Of a stretch of 64,000 bases of DNA, positions 1 through 12,473 are shown one piece after another. Numbering within the stretch: position 1 is the first letter of the stretch; each line of letters starts with the position of its first letter. The stretch lies in NCBI GenBank assembly GCA_015680685.1, contig MNCI01003660.1:1319449-1383448 (forward strand), read 5' to 3'. Both the position numbers and the translations under genes were made by a program. The notes beneath the pieces were generated by a model that saw nothing but the letters and a program-made list of their open reading frames with translations, made no database searches and was not told where the DNA came from. This stretch comes from Gnetum montanum. Lineage: Eukaryota > Streptophyta > Gnetopsida > Gnetales > Gnetaceae.

Positions 1-1478
1 TTAGTATATTTGATACTTCTTGAACTTTTTACACTTTTTTGTTATATTTTCTTTTATTTGGTATGATTTTCTAACCTTTTGTTAATAAGTGCTAGGTACA
101 ATGGTAATGCATTACTTGATGGTGGCATGTACTCTTTTGTTATTTGATTGTTGGTGTCTGGTTTTTGGCTTTGAATTCCATTATGGATAATTAGGACATG
201 GTTTCTTTTCATGTAATAGGCAGTGAGTCCACAACATCCACCCATCCACAAACTCTATGATTTTCCTTGTTTTGGAAATGTGCAATCCCTTTCTCTTTGA
301 TAAAACTTAATAAATTCATGACTTTGGTAGCTTCTAGAATTGGAAAGGATTCAAAGGTTTGAATAGGGTGTGGCCTTAAGGGGATTTGTTATTCTTTGTG
401 CTTTTTTGTTTGCCTAGGTGCATGTGTTTTTCCATGAATTTCTTACCATTCCATGTCATCCAATAAAGGAAGTTGAATGTGTCCTCGCATGGTGTGGTTC
501 TCATTAAGAAGATTAAAAAAATAAACAAACTAAAGATGAGGATTTAAAGTACACTCCTTAGACAAAACAAATGTATGTGTGTCTTTACATGGTGTGGTTC
601 CCATTTCAAAAGAAAAAAAAATGGGAATTCAAAGCACATCCCTTAGACAAAATAACTGGGCTACAAGCACTAGCTGTGGGACTAGTCCTCTCTAACTAAG
701 GCTCTTCCTCACTTCCTACTTCTTCTCTAATAAGGAATGATGGTTATTCTATGGGAGCGCTCTTGTGTTTCAGGGGATGGATTGGTCTTAGAATGTCAAT
801 GCGAAGTTAATGAATGTGGTTGGTTTTGGTCTAGACTAAGGATGGATCGTATCAAGTCATTTAACCACAAATTCCACAAGGGACTTCATGTGACCGTATT
901 TAGGAAATCCATTCCACTCTCTCTCTCTCATCCATCTATGCTTTCCATGTCTCACCTGACTGCCACTTTCATGTTTGGTTTGATGTCCTAGTTTGATGTG
1001 TCATAATTCTTAGTTAGTTTCTTCTGGGTTTTTGTACTTAACCTTCTATAACCATTAATCATCCACAAAGACTATAGACTCTTTGGTTTGAAGTTATGTA
1101 GGGGCATAAAAGGCCTATGCTTTCTTTGGGGATGACCCACTTGCATATCTTTTAGTTGGATTAGTTAAGTTCTTTACCCTTAGACACTCTTACAATCAAA
1201 TTCTTTTTGTTTACCCCATCAATGACATCCAATTATGCACATATTCAAAATAGTTTTTAATGAACTTTCCTTTTTATTGTTGTGAATTCTTATACTCTCT
1301 TCAAATATTTCCTTGTATTGAAATTTTTCAAATTTAATGGACCACTTAATTTAATTTACCCTATCTATCAGCCTTCCCACTAACACTACTCAAGGAACCA
1401 ATCAACCACAATCACAACATAGCTAAGTATAACCACCAATGAGATAAGGCATTTAACCATTATGTGTTACACATTGCA

Positions 1479-1508
1479 TACTAATTCATGATTTTGTTGT
1501 GATTGCAG
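1479..1508 (+). promoter_or_regulatory. Branch point and 3' splice acceptor module (copy D)
   Basis: TACTAAT at 1479-1485 is followed, after a T/G-rich stretch, by TTGTGATTGCAG ending at 1508. The same module occurs at the matching place in copies A, B and C with the same 24-base spacing. Plant Athila-type elements are known to splice a subgenomic RNA for the reading frame after pol; here the use as a splice site is inferred. Confidence 0.6.
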
Positions 1509-1861
1509 TGGGAAGCATGAACTAGAAGCATGACTATCTTCACCAAGGATGATGCAGTAGTACCACATCATGATGATCATTCATGCTCGTTGGATCTCTT
1601 CTCTCTTTCTCATTCTTCTACTACCAAGAGGTGTTGGATGTCAATATTCTCTAGGGTATTCACTCCTCTTCTCATGAACATCCAATTTTATAAAAATTGT
1701 AATTTCATACACTTGGGCACTCAAAGTCTATATGTCTGTTTCATCTAAGTTAGTTTGTGCAAGAGTTAATAACCCCATACCTACCTAATATGTTATGTTG
1801 TAATGAACTTATTCCTCCTCTTCTACACTTGAGGATGAGTTTTTCTTCAATCATGGGGGTA

Positions 1862-2727
1862 TGATGAACTGCATTATGTTGGCTCCAACGTTTTGTATGT
1901 GACGTTAAAGTTGCAATGTCATGTATGTGATGTCGAGGTCTTGATACAACGTCGCGTAAGCAACATCGGAGCATCTACCTTGAGTCTATAAATACTATGC
2001 CTAGGCTCCTGTTTGGAGTTAGTTTTCAATTTAGTTTTCAAGTAGAGTAGCAAAGCTCTTACTATTTCTTTTCCTTAGAGTTAGAATATTTTCTGAGTGC
2101 CTGCAAAAGGAGTCTATGTGTCTAAGGTTCTTTGTTCAATCATTGATGTACTTGAGTGTAACAATGTGACAGAAATAAATCAAAATTTTTTACAATCCTT
2201 GCATCACTAAGAATAGCTTAATATTTTCTTTAATGCATTTTACTTTCATGCTCTTTATTTTAATGCATTTGAGTTAAGTAATTTATTTCCAGTAGTTAAT
2301 GAACATGAGAAAAATGACTTCGAGCATTCATATAGTACTTGGTAACCTAGAAACGCTTAACATTTGGTAGCCTAGCAATGCTATATGTGTTCAGGATGTG
2401 TCCAAGAAAGTGGGGTGGTTACTTGTGTTAGGATAGCTAGACAACAGATGAATTAGATCTTTAATTACTCTACCCTTCATTTTTTTTGTAGGCAACCAAA
2501 TCCATAAAATATAAATTAAGAAAAATAATATACCTCAGTTACACTTAAACCATATCCTTAAACCTCAAAAGTGTAATTGGGAAGACAATGAACATTCTCA
2601 ATGCCCATTTCACTTCCTATAGGAGCTAGTGCATTAGATAACTATAGTTCTATGGAATTTGACCAGATCATGTGTAACGCCTTATTGATTTGTATGGTTG
2701 GGCATAGGGGTACCTCAGTGCTCATCA
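1862..2727 (+). repeat. 3' LTR of copy D
   Basis: It begins TGATGAACTG directly after the purine tract and ends CTCATCA. It aligns with the 3' LTR of copy A (62748-63671) over the leader, the stretch with AAATGCTTG-like spaced blocks, and the last 150 bases, while the U3 part is different in sequence. TATAAATA at 1987-1994 is the likely promoter. The 5 bases after it are GGGTT; the matching left target site is outside the window. Confidence 0.75.
1987..1994 (+). promoter_or_regulatory. TATA box of LTR D
   Basis: TATAAATA lies about 125 bases into the LTR, at the place where the LTRs of copies A, B and C also have TATAAATA. The upstream U3 part is built from repeated ACGT/AACGTC-like words. 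Confidence 0.55.
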
Positions 2728-3829
2728 GGGTTAGTGCACATCTATTGAATGGTAATAAATATACATATAATATATTATATAAACACTAAAATATACATAA
2801 TAACATTATTACATCCAAGCATGTCAAAGCTCATCATCATAAAATATACTAAACCGATAATATGCATACACACACTTAAGAATCAACAACAAAATCTCTA
2901 TAAGGATCATGTGCATACCAAAAATATAGGTTTCTATATAAATAATATGCTGAAATTAATGAAAATGCTATTTTATTTTTCTTTCTATCTTAGCATACAT
3001 GAGAGAAAGGTCTATGCATACAACATACTAATATAAAGAGTGTGCATTAAAATAATAAATTTGAGAGGTTGAAAATAACATAAATATGGTGGAAAAATAT
3101 AAAATTATTCTATTTCTTGCATAAATGAAATTTTACATCAAAAAAATATTTCTTGATAAGATGCATATGACGCTCTTGACTCTACTCCAAAAATGTGGAT
3201 GAGTTTCTTACATTTCCTTAATATGATGACATGATTAGAGATGGAGAAGCTTAAAAGTACACTCCACTTCTTGGATAATTCTCTCCTCTCAAAACTCTCT
3301 TTACTCTCCTCTTATCTTCCCTTAATAAAATTTCCTTTTAAAAGATGATTGATACAATGATCACATAACTCCTTGATGGAGTATGGCTAGTTGAATCACA
3401 AGTGCGTTACTTAACCAATGAATTATGTAGTTGTAGTTACTAATGTTGCTATAAATTACATCTTAATGAGGATATTTAAGTGGTTGTTAGGTAACACTTC
3501 AATTATTCTACATAAGACACTTTAAAGTGGTTACAACATATGTGAGATGGAACACTAGTGCTCTCATATGCTCTTGAGTGATCCTAAGTAAGAAATGAGT
3601 GTCATGTGGCAATGGGAATCCACTTTAACTTGTCTTCTTCCTCCTTCCTCATGTTTTCTTCTTTTTTCTATGTTTTCTCTTTTTGATTTTTTCTTTCCTC
3701 CTTGAAGGATCATTCGTTCATATTTTTATTTTTATGAAGTATTTCATGGTTCTTCTTTCTTGATATAATTTTTATCATTTTGAATACATCATAATAATCT
3801 GTATGACATCAAATTTACATCACTTTAAT
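2728..3829. other. Unassigned AT-rich repeat DNA
   Basis: No gene is seen. The first 200 bases (TTAGTGCACAT at about 2731 onward) resemble 26541-26760, so this is repeated DNA, perhaps the inner part of an old chromovirus LTR. From about 3160 to 3700 there is CT-rich, non-coding sequence without a clear match elsewhere in the window. The part at 3830 and beyond joins the E-family LTR. Confidence 0.4.
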
Positions 3830-5194
3830 TTATGTCATACACACACACACACACATGCACATATTACTCTCTTGCTTATGACTATGTGTGGGAGATCTCC
3901 CAAAGATTTCTAGATCTAAAACTATTTTTACTTGGTGAATCTTTGCTCTCATCTAGTCTTACCAAGGTAGAGGAAATGCTCTTCTCTACTCAACTTTTCT
4001 TCTATAATTTACTTTTCATAACTATTCTTCTCTCAAAAATCTAACCCTTATTTGATGTTCTTGACTCTATAATTAATCTTATTTTGCAATTTCCACATTT
4101 TTCCATCTTTCTATCATTTTTCTTGCATCTTCTTCCTACAATGGTAGCAACAATGGCACCACCAAATATTTCACCCTAAATTCACAATAAAACTAGAGGT
4201 TACAATGGAATTCTGATGTGTTTTCTAGAGTAACATGATGTAAGTAGTATTTGACAAAAATGATAACATCTAACAATAGTAGTTAGCTAGTAGTTCAAGC
4301 ACATATGCATGTGTTTAAGTATTAGAGATCTAGAAAAGTAATATATAATGTTTCATTAACATGTTTTGTAGGAAGATAACTAATACATGAATGGTTGATC
4401 AATCATGGTATGTTTAACCTTAGAGTTTGGCCCTCAACCTAGTGGCATGTAGTCAATATTAGACCTTACGTGATAGTAACGAGCTAGGATTTTAGGGCAA
4501 TTATAGAATTGGTACTAGCCATAAACAAAACCCAAAAGGTAACATTCATTACTAAGGAGGTCTAGAAAGATGATTTTCCTAACTAAGAGGCCTTGATGGC
4601 TATTTTAAATTAGTATTTTTTAATGACTGATGTTGAAAACCTCATGTTGATATCATGGATTAATGGTAGGAATTAATAATATTTTTCAATGGTATCAATT
4701 AATAGGTAAGTTAATGATATTTGCTATTAGTTCCTACAATATGCTTTGTAATGTAGACCTTATCTCCTAGTCTTCATTTAGGGAGCTTCAAGGTGATTTT
4801 CTCTGCTATGAAAATATTCTAACCCTTCCTACATGTGTTTTGTACAAATCTTGTAGGATGCTTTGGAGGTAAACTAGAAGGAATTAGAAGAAGGATTACT
4901 ATTCCATGAAAAATTATTCCTTTATGTATCTCATTTTATGTTTTGATCACCCAATGGATTTGTATTTTGGCCATGAATATGGATTTTCTATAGAACTCTA
5001 ATGTAATGTTTGAATGAGGCTTAAATTACATAAATGTGCTAAATGTATAATTTTAAGTGATTTCTAAGTTAGTTTATGTGGCTTATATGATGTTATTAGT
5101 GTCTAAGTTACTTAAGGATTTATTAAGTATTTAATTTTATTCTTTACATGCTCCATGAATACATATATTTAAGTATGATTTTAGGTGTGTGACA
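3830..5194 (+). repeat. 5' LTR of E1, left part missing
   Basis: It matches the right two thirds of the LTR at 13446-15632: shared blocks include the leader near 3890-4000, the 'cctcaacctagtggcatg' segment near 4433 (matching 14827 onward) and the last 400 bases. It ends TGTGACA at 5194, like the other copy (ATGTGACA at 15632). An (AC)n run at 3839-3854 lies just where the 3' LTR has a CT run. The first 800 or so bases are absent or replaced. Confidence 0.65.
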
Positions 5195-5196
5195 AG

Positions 5197-5209
5197 TTGG
5201 TAGCAAAGC
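5197..5209 (+). promoter_or_regulatory. Primer-binding site of E1 (tRNA-iMet type)
   Basis: TTGGTAGCAAAGC follows the LTR end after two bases. The usual plant site for initiator tRNA-Met reads TTGGTATCAGAGC, so 11 of 13 positions agree. Confidence 0.7.
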
Positions 5210-5259
5210 ATGGTTTAAAATTTTTGATTGGATTTTATCAATTTTTAACAAGAAAAGAA

Positions 5260-6308
5260 AAGAGGGAAAATGAGTCAACTAGATCAGGTGACCAAAGTTT
5301 GACTAAGTACAAAATCAGTTGCTTCAAATCCTCATTAATTTAATGAATAATGATGATAATGATGGTAATAACCATAGAGGTGCTAATAATGGTATCAATG
5401 GATTGAGATTAATATAATTATTTAGAAATATTAGCACTTCAAATTTCACAAGAACTCATGACCCATCAATGATACATGAATGGCTTAAAAGATGAAGAAA
5501 TCTTTTGGACTATTGAATTATTCACCAACTCAAAAGATAAGGTTGGATACTTACCAACTCTAAGAAGTAGCAAGTCAATGCTGGAATAGTTCGCTTCATG
5601 TGAAGAATTTAAGTATAGAATTAGTTCCATGGATTACTTTCAAATAAGAGTTTAAGGATTAGTTTGCTATTAAGGTCCATCAAGGAAAAAATGAAGGATG
5701 AATTTTATTACTTATAATAACATGATATGGCTATACATGAGTATGAGAATAAATTCAATAAGCTAGTGGAGAATGTTTCATATATATTTGATGATGATTA
5801 AGCACATGTGAGAAGGTTCCATAAGGGGTTGAAGCCTTTGATTAAGTGCTACTTAGTAGCTTTACATTTTTGGAATTATGAAGAATCTCATTTATGTGAA
5901 TTAAGAATTGAGCAAGGTCAAGTGGAGGAAGATGTTTAATTTTTTGATATTGATATGGATAGTAATATTTTATTACATTTTTATAGATACAAATGTTCTA
6001 TTAGAAAAATGATCTTCTGTAAAATACCTTATCAGCAATAAATCCTAGTTACAATAGATGTGTCCATTATTCATGTAACTTAAACATGTCTTCTATATAA
6101 TTTCCTACCTTCAACACTGGTAGTTTCTAAGAATGAATATAAGAGAAAACTTTCAATCATAGTTTTAATTAATAAAGAAAAAGCTCCAGATATGAACATT
6201 GTAAAGTAACAAATGAATAGTCAACATGATTTTTACATTTTGATAGTGAGCAACCAAGGAGGGGAAAAGGCATGATATTATTGTGATGAACCTAGACATT
6301 TGAGAGCT
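5260..6308 (+). pseudogene. gag of E1, first part (broken)
   Basis: This is a capsid/nucleocapsid polyprotein remnant. Fragments of a Ty3/Gypsy gag can be read with several stops and frameshifts. Around 5455-5480 there is a DPSMIHEWLK-like stretch; around 5720-5940 a stretch reads MTVHEYENKFNKLVE-like, then HVRRFHKGLKP and a charged end. These have the layout of a Retrotrans_gag domain. The frame then reaches a zinc knuckle: the bases before 6309 give YYCDEPRHLRA and the knuckle is completed across the inserted copy B by the Q-C codons at 13240-13245. The first cysteine position is now a TGA stop. No protease follows. Family assignment (chromovirus-type gag) is from layout only. Confidence 0.6.
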
Positions 6309-7103
6309 TGATGAGTGGCAAGGTACCCCTACACTCAACCATACGAATACAAGTGTAGCATGCGTGATTTGGTCAAACTTCGTAGACTAAGTGCCTACAC
6401 GTCTCATGGAACACTTAAGGTTAATTATTCGTTGTCTTCCTAGACTTACTTGTAGTTTTCATGGTTGTATGATTAAGTAAGTCTGAGGTATATGATTTTT
6501 ATGTCTTTTCGATTTTATCTCCTATGTTAATAAGGTGAAGGGTGAAGAGAATAATTACCAACTTTAATTAACTAACTAAGTCTAAATTAACCTAGTGTCA
6601 GCATCCATTCCCACTTACCGTTCACACCCTGAACCAATGCAACCTTGGTTACCAAATGCTAGTCGTTGCTGGGATCACCAAGCATAATGCATGTGCTTGA
6701 AGTGTTCGTACTGAGGCACTTAACTAGGAGAGAAGGGTTGAGAGATATTTAATTACTAATAAAGCATTCAAATGATAAACAATAAATAACAGTAAATAAA
6801 ATCCTATTTAGCCTATTCCATGCATTGCAAGGTTTATCTAAGAAGTCCGTCTTTATTTCCATACACAAACATGTGTTCAGGTATAATATTTGCTCGAATA
6901 AAAATCTGTTCACTTTTTAGCTCCTACTATGGGCACATGGAAAATATTCTATCTCTGGAGGGATCAAACTACCAGAGTTTCACTATGGTTTAGGCCTAGA
7001 ATGAGAAACAAGGGAGAGCCGCCTCTTATTTATAAAATTGACTACGCACCGTTATATCGTGTGGAATGCGATATCGTGACGGACATGATATCACGTCCCA
7101 TCA
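6309..7103 (-). repeat. 3' LTR of copy B
   Basis: On the minus strand it starts TGATGGGACG at 7103 and ends CATCA at 6309. Its U3 has three GATAT(C/A) sites 17 bases apart before the TATA box (TTTATAAATAAG region near 7025-7035). It pairs with 12474-13234. Confidence 0.9.
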
Positions 7104-7463
7104 TACCCCCATTACTGAATAAAAACTTGTCCTCAAGTTCCTTACAAAATATTGGGAAGGTATGGGATTATTGACTAAATGGAACTAATGGGATGAAATG
7201 TGAATGGATCATCATTACAAAACAAGACAAAACTAGTGTTCATGACAACAAGAGTGAACACCTTATTACATTGACATCAGGCCTTATTTGGTTGCTGAGA
7301 AAGAGAGAGAGAAAGAAGTTTTACTGTTGGCAACACCAAGATTTCACCTTTCATTGTGCATTCGTAAGTGCACCATCGATCTTGCTCCTTGCATAGCTAC
7401 TTCAGCACTACTCCATTCCAAGTGTTCTCTCCAGATCCAATCCGTTGTTTGTATGATTGCCAT
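7104..7463 (-). other. Short third frame and purine tract of copy B
   Basis: On the minus strand an ATG at 7463-7461 follows the acceptor CAG directly and opens a frame of about 39 codons beginning MAIIQTTDWIW. It is followed by about 240 non-coding bases and the purine tract GGGGGTA against the LTR at 7103. Copy C has the same arrangement with a similar start (MAIMQQGIGS). In copy A this place holds a frame of about 2.8 kb, so here it is either lost or never gained. Confidence 0.5.
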
Positions 7464-7494
7464 CTGCACACACAACACAGTCTTTATATTAGTA
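7464..7494 (-). promoter_or_regulatory. Branch point and acceptor module (copy B)
   Basis: On the minus strand TACTAAT (7494-7488) is followed by TGTTGTGTGTGCAG, with the AG at 7465-7464 touching the ATG. Spacing and wording match copies A, C and D. Confidence 0.65.
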
Positions 7495-9188
7495 AGGGTA
7501 AATGAATTACAATGTAGTCGATACCTTGCTTTGGTGAAAGGTCCATTGGCTGAGTTTTGGTATGGTTGATACGGGTCTAGAGATATATTCATGGTGACTA
7601 TCGAAGGTGTAGGGGTTAGGAAAAAAATTGAAATAATTTGGGTATGGACTCCCATGACTAAGAGAGAACCTCTGGTAGCAATAGAATGGAGAAAGAAAAA
7701 GAACAATAAAGATGGAGAAAAAGAGACAACTGTAACATCGATGATATGGATTTCAAGATGGAAATGAACAAAATAATATAGATTGCAAAAATGTTAGGGG
7801 AAAGAATTTAATTGGTGCACCAAAGAGGAATGTTAGTGGTCCTCCCCAAAGTAGGCTCATGCCCTTAATGCCCTAACAAACCCACATTCAAAGAGTCCGT
7901 AGGCTCTGGGAATGTCATTTGGAACAAGAGTTAAAGTCTTAACCACAAGAATTTACCAAAGAGAAAATAATGTATCCACCAAAATATACACTAATGATAC
8001 AATCAGCAATGAGGTGAACAATGGAGAGAAGGATGGAGAGAAGAGAATGGAATGGAATCCCAAGAACAAGGTGGTGTACAACCCCTTGTGTAGTTCATGA
8101 TTAATGTGACTTAGTAGATCCCATTCCAAGTTCGGCCTCAAACAAACCACATTCAGTGAATTCACATTAATGCATTCAGCCAATCCATCATCTTGAAGTA
8201 ACAAGAATGCCTTCACCCAAGAGCCACCACCATTCTAACAAAACAAGGAGGAGAGAATGGGAAGCGAGAATGGCCTTAGTTAGAGGGAAAATTTTTATTT
8301 TAGTTCCATAACCAGTGCTTGTAGTCCAAATTATTATTTAGTCTAAGAGGTATGCTTTGAATTCTCACTATTTTTTTGTTTTTTTTTTTTGTTGTTTTAT
8401 GTATTTATATGTGAGAACCACACCATGCAAATACTTTGTTATTTTTATTAACTCAGCTTCCCGATAATTGGGTAATGTCAAAACGATAAGAAAACTCAAG
8501 AAGAACACATCCAAGCACCCAAGAGAATGGCCAATACAAATGCATCAAGTTCCCTTGAATTCACACCCTTTTCAATCCTTGAGTTCTTCCTTAGTTTGAG
8601 AAATGCCCAGTCACTGATTCATTATAGTTCTTATTTAGAAAGGGATGGTACATTTCCAAGTTGAGAGAGACCATAGAAAGTTGTGGATGTGTGGATGAAG
8701 TGGACTCATTTCCTACCATATCAAAAGAACATAACTTAGTACCAACATCATAACTTAAAGGTAAAAACAAAACATTAGCAATAAATAGAAAAATAGTTCA
8801 TACCATCATGAAGAACACTTATTGACTGACAAACTCATAGGATGGATAACACACATACACACACACATACAAAATGAAAAAGTATAACGATGTTGTAAAA
8901 CAAAAACAAGAAAAGTTAAAGAAATTTGTAAAACAAAAATGTGTAAAACAAAAACTCGTAAAACAAAAACTTAAAAAGAACTGAGGCTCCAAATGATTAG
9001 CATAGGTGGCCATCTCCCCCATGACTGAATGGAAAGGGAGAGATCCAAAATAATGAGTGCCTATTTGAATTTCTTAGAAGTGTCCAACTTCTCTCGATTG
9101 ATGTTCTGAGATTAAGGGGTGGAAGTTGGCAACATTCATATTCCAAGGTATCTATGCCTTTGTTGTTGGCATGAGTTATTTTCCTAGT
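7495..9188 (-). other. Non-coding block between protease and third frame of copy B
   Basis: About 1.7 kb without a real gene. It begins, on the minus strand, at the pol-deletion junction near 9090-9030, then the motif AGTCATGGGGG (complement at 9016-9026), then a T-rich stretch of TTTTGTTTTAC-like words (8880-8970). Further on it has the same blocks as copies A and D. A second AGTCATGGG-like word lies at 7650-7660. An open frame at 8216-7953 (87 codons) aligns partly with 737-991 of copy D. Confidence 0.6.
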
Positions 9189-10052
9189 TCATTCCATGCA
9201 TGTTGGTTTGCTCTTTTGACTAGCTATCAACCACGGGATGTCCACTACTTGTGTGGTTGCTACATATAAGAATCTTTGTCTCAGAGTTTCAAGGGTACAC
9301 CTGTTGCATGGAGGAGATGTCAAGCATTTCTCCATGTCATCACTCAATGAATCATTGTATTTGATGCATGGAACTTTCTTCTTCTCGGTATTTCCATAAA
9401 TATTTACCTTAGATATCTCCAAGGAAATATTGCAGATCCCTAGGTACGCATCTATTGTACTCAGCCATGGCCTTCCCATTATAATTGGGAAGTCCCCTTC
9501 GTTGTTGTTAACTTCTGTCACCAGGAAATTGGTTGGGTATGACCAACCACACATAGTGGTAATGATGTCCTCCACCAAGCCCAAGGGAATGCTGATGGAT
9601 TGGTCAGCTAGCTCTAGTTGAATATTACTCCTCTTAAGTTGGGGCAGGTTCCAGGCTTGATACATTTCTCGTGAGATTAAGTTGACTTCGAAACCTAAGT
9701 CAAGAAGAGCCTTATGAGGTTTGTTCCTAGTGACTTGGAGGTAGATTAAGGGACTTCCAAGGTTAAATAGTTTCCTAGGAAGGTGGCCTACCTTGATCCA
9801 GTCGGTTACGGTATGTGTTAACATAACCGTATGTGTTAAGCTCTGTTGTTGGACTGAAGGAAGCCCCAAAGCCATATTTGTTGGAGGAGTGTACCTAGAC
9901 TCAACCGCTTGTGGTTGTGAGTGCTTGTTTGGGCTTTTGGCTCTAAAGAAAGGTCTTCTCTTTTTGTGGTTGTTAGAACCAGCAGTAGGTTGAATGGTTA
10001 CAACTCTCATAGCATTACGTTGTTGCGGTTGAGTGGGGAGTTCCCCTTGCAT
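9189..10052 (-). pseudogene. Retroviral-type aspartic protease of copy B
   Basis: An unbroken frame of 287 codons encodes the end of gag and a pepsin-like retroelement protease that would cut the Gag polyprotein. A basic, glutamine-rich linker (KKRRPFF near residue 31) leads into the protease. The active-site region reads LLDLGFEVNLIS (about residue 116) where copy C has LLDSGSEVNLIS, so the serine and glycine positions around the catalytic aspartate are changed and the enzyme is expected to be dead. The typical flap and the C-terminal IIMGRPWLSTID motif (about residue 191) are present. After about residue 240 the frame runs on to the point where RT should start, but jumps into non-coding sequence. 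Confidence 0.8.
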
Positions 10053-12332
10053 TGTTGGAGCAGGAGGTATGGGAACTACTGGTGGAAGAGGTGCAAATGG
10101 ATTTGGAGGATGGTATGGGTATGGAGCATCTCCCGAAGGAGAAGGAGTCCTTATAAAGTACTCCTAAACTTGGTAGTGACGTTGGGGAGTTGTGTGACCC
10201 ATGGAGTCACTTGGAGAAATCAACTACTGCACGTAGTGGCCATATAGGTCTAGTTGCCGGTAAGGGTACTATTGTTTAGGCGGTGGCATCCCCCATGACT
10301 GTGGGTGTTGCCACTGCTGATGTTGCTTGATGGGTTGTGGTGGAGTTCCACTTGGATAGTACATTAATGGTTGGTGAAACTATCTTGGGTTACCTTGGGG
10401 ATAAGGTAACCTTCAGGGTGTTTGCCATCTGTTAAGTCTCGGGTTGAGTGCATACATCCCAGACTCTTGTAAATGTGAGATGATTGGACAACATCCCTTA
10501 GGATGGTCATAATGGTCAATCTCACATCCACCATCATTGTTTGTGTCCAAATCTACAACCTCATCAGAGATAGTTATTTTCCCCTTACCCTTGTCACGTG
10601 CAGGGTCTGAATCTCTCTACTTTTTCTTACAATTGTCACTACTTCATTCCTCCTTAGACTCCTCTATGATTTTCAGGATAAGTTCAAGTCTACTATCCAA
10701 GGAGTCCTGTATTTGATCTACCTTAGCCGCTACCTCCGTTGTTAACTTCTGAAGAATCAAGGTTTTTCTATTCACCAACTCTTCGAGTGGTGACTCATCC
10801 TCTTCATCGCAAAATCTCACTCCCTTCTTTCGGAGGGAAGGATCACGGTTATATTCTTTCGCACACTCTCTTTTTCGTAGCTCCCCTTATTCTTTAGCTA
10901 CTTGTTCCAACAAGCGATGAATTTCATGGATATTAAGTTCTGATAGTCTCCCTTGGGCATAAGTCCCAAGGGTTTTCCTAGTTTCATACCTTAGCCCATC
11001 TACGAGATGGCAGAGTTGATCCCTTTGTGCGTAACCATGGCTCGGGCAATGATGTAACAATGTGTAGTAGCAGCCCATGGTAGCATCCAAGGGTTCATGA
11101 GTACCTTACTTCCATCCTTGGATCTGCTTACGCAAGTTAGACACTCTGAAGTATGTTTGATATTTATCATTGAAGAGTTCTAACATCATACTCCACCTCT
11201 TAATGGTTTCCGATTCTAAGGATCAGTACCAACTCTCTACTTCCTTTATGAGTATCTTGGGAAACAAATTTATTTTTTGCCACTCATTTTCTATGTTTTG
11301 CAAGGTGCAGGCATTGTGGAATTCTTGTAAATGATTTTGCGGATCCACATTGTATCCCCCTTTGAAGCATGAAATATTATTCATGTCTAAGTGCTTAATC
11401 CAGCTATCTTTTTGATGCCTTGTTGGGATTCTCACTACCTCCGTGATGTTTAGCATGCTTCGGGTGGCAAGTAGGGGTTTTTCATGATCATCTCTTTCAT
11501 GACATCTATGATGTCTACGTTGGTCCCTACTTTTCCTTCTTTCATGCCCTTGTCCTCTCTCTCAACTTTCTTGTCAAGGTCTATCATTTTGTCTACCTCT
11601 ATCCTCACCGTTATGCTCTCTATGACTACATCCAAAGTTGGAAGGAGAGGATGAATGATGTGAAGAAGGAGAACCATCACCATGACGATGTTTCTTACCT
11701 TCTCTTCTGTGGCTTCGGCCCCGATTGTGATGATGATCTGAGTGCTCGTCCTTGTCATGTGTTGTTATTCCCTTAGTGAACAATTGGCATTCACGGGGAT
11801 TAGAACCAGGGTTTTGTATCTTGGAGCATAAGTTTTGATACCCCACCTCCTCGCTATTGTTAGGAGGGAGAACATCATTTAATGGAGAACCAGTTATAAG
11901 TGGTTCACCATCTCCAATTTCACTTAGGACGTGCGGGACCCCTTTTCCCTTCAACAGTGTATGGTGGCTCTCCTACCTTGAGTCCCTTATATGTTGTGCT
12001 TCTATGGGATGATAATCCCTTGTGTCAAAGTCGCCAATAACGTATTTAGCATAGAGTTGTGTCATGCCTATCTGTGCAAGAGCATGAATAAGCATGTTAG
12101 GGACTGCCCGATCTGGAGGTAACACTATGTTACCTTGCAAATGTCTCTAGCGCATTTGTTCATCTTGATGGAGGATAAAAGTAAAATCAGGTATATACTC
12201 ATCGGGATGAGTATATACCACCCTATATTGTTGAGGAACTGGCTGATTTTGGTTATGTGTTTTAGACTGCGGACTATTTCTTGTATTATCCCTAGGTGGT
12301 GTAATGCTCTTGTGAGAAGAAGAAGAAGACAT
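10053..12332 (-). pseudogene. gag of copy B
   Basis: A nearly full-length gag polyprotein frame with a few stops and no large gap. It starts at the ATG at 12332 (MSSSSSHKSITPPRD), about 120 bases after the primer site. A conserved N-terminal part (VVYTHPDEYIPDFTFILHQ) is followed by a highly charged, His/Arg-rich segment (about 11800-11500). Then comes the capsid core (LDMNNIS, NHLQEFHNACTLQNIENEW, LFNDKYQTYFRV, YAQGRLSELNIHEIHRLLEQ), a short zinc-knuckle-like CEI-x-HYDHPKGCC near 10530-10500, and a Pro/Gln/Tyr-rich linker into the protease. Stops are mostly TAG and TGA. It matches copy C closely through its length. Function inferred: capsid and RNA packaging. Confidence 0.8.
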
Positions 12333-12454
12333 TGTGTCTTATCGGTGTGCTATTTAACTGTATATAATCTTTTGTTTAATTAACCCTAAGGTTCATTAAA
12401 GCTCACAACGATATGAATGATTTCCTCTGTTCTACTTAGCACACAAACACTTAG

Positions 12455-12472
12455 TCCTCGGTAACAGTGCCA
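12455..12472 (-). promoter_or_regulatory. Primer-binding site of copy B (tRNA-Asp type)
   Basis: On the minus strand TGGCACTGTTACCGAGGA starts one base after the LTR. The complement of the plant tRNA-Asp 3' end is TGGCGCCGTTGCCGGGGA; 14 of 18 positions agree and all differences are transitions. Athila-type elements are known to use tRNA-Asp. Confidence 0.7.
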
Positions 12473-12473
12473 A

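Larger units (their letters stand above)
1..2727 (+). mobile_element. Copy D: 3' part of an Athila/Tat-like LTR retrotransposon
   Basis: The 3' internal region and 3' LTR of a Ty3/Gypsy-type element whose gag and pol lie outside the window to the left. From the first base it aligns by eye with the post-integrase region of copy A (about 57820 onward): the same short sentences of sequence recur in the same order, for example the block ending in 'ccacccatccacaaactct' at 240-255 and 58045-58060. It carries the conserved branch-point/acceptor module (1479-1508), only about 350 bases between that module and the LTR, a purine tract ATCATGGGGG just before 1862, and the LTR. It has no coding potential of its own; short open frames such as 737-991 are not conserved genes with certainty. 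Identity as a relative of A is secure from the shared layout. Confidence 0.8.

Noticed and set aside
54-251. Antisense 65-codon frame in copy D
   Set aside because: It lies against the direction of the element in a block conserved as non-coding DNA; no motif.
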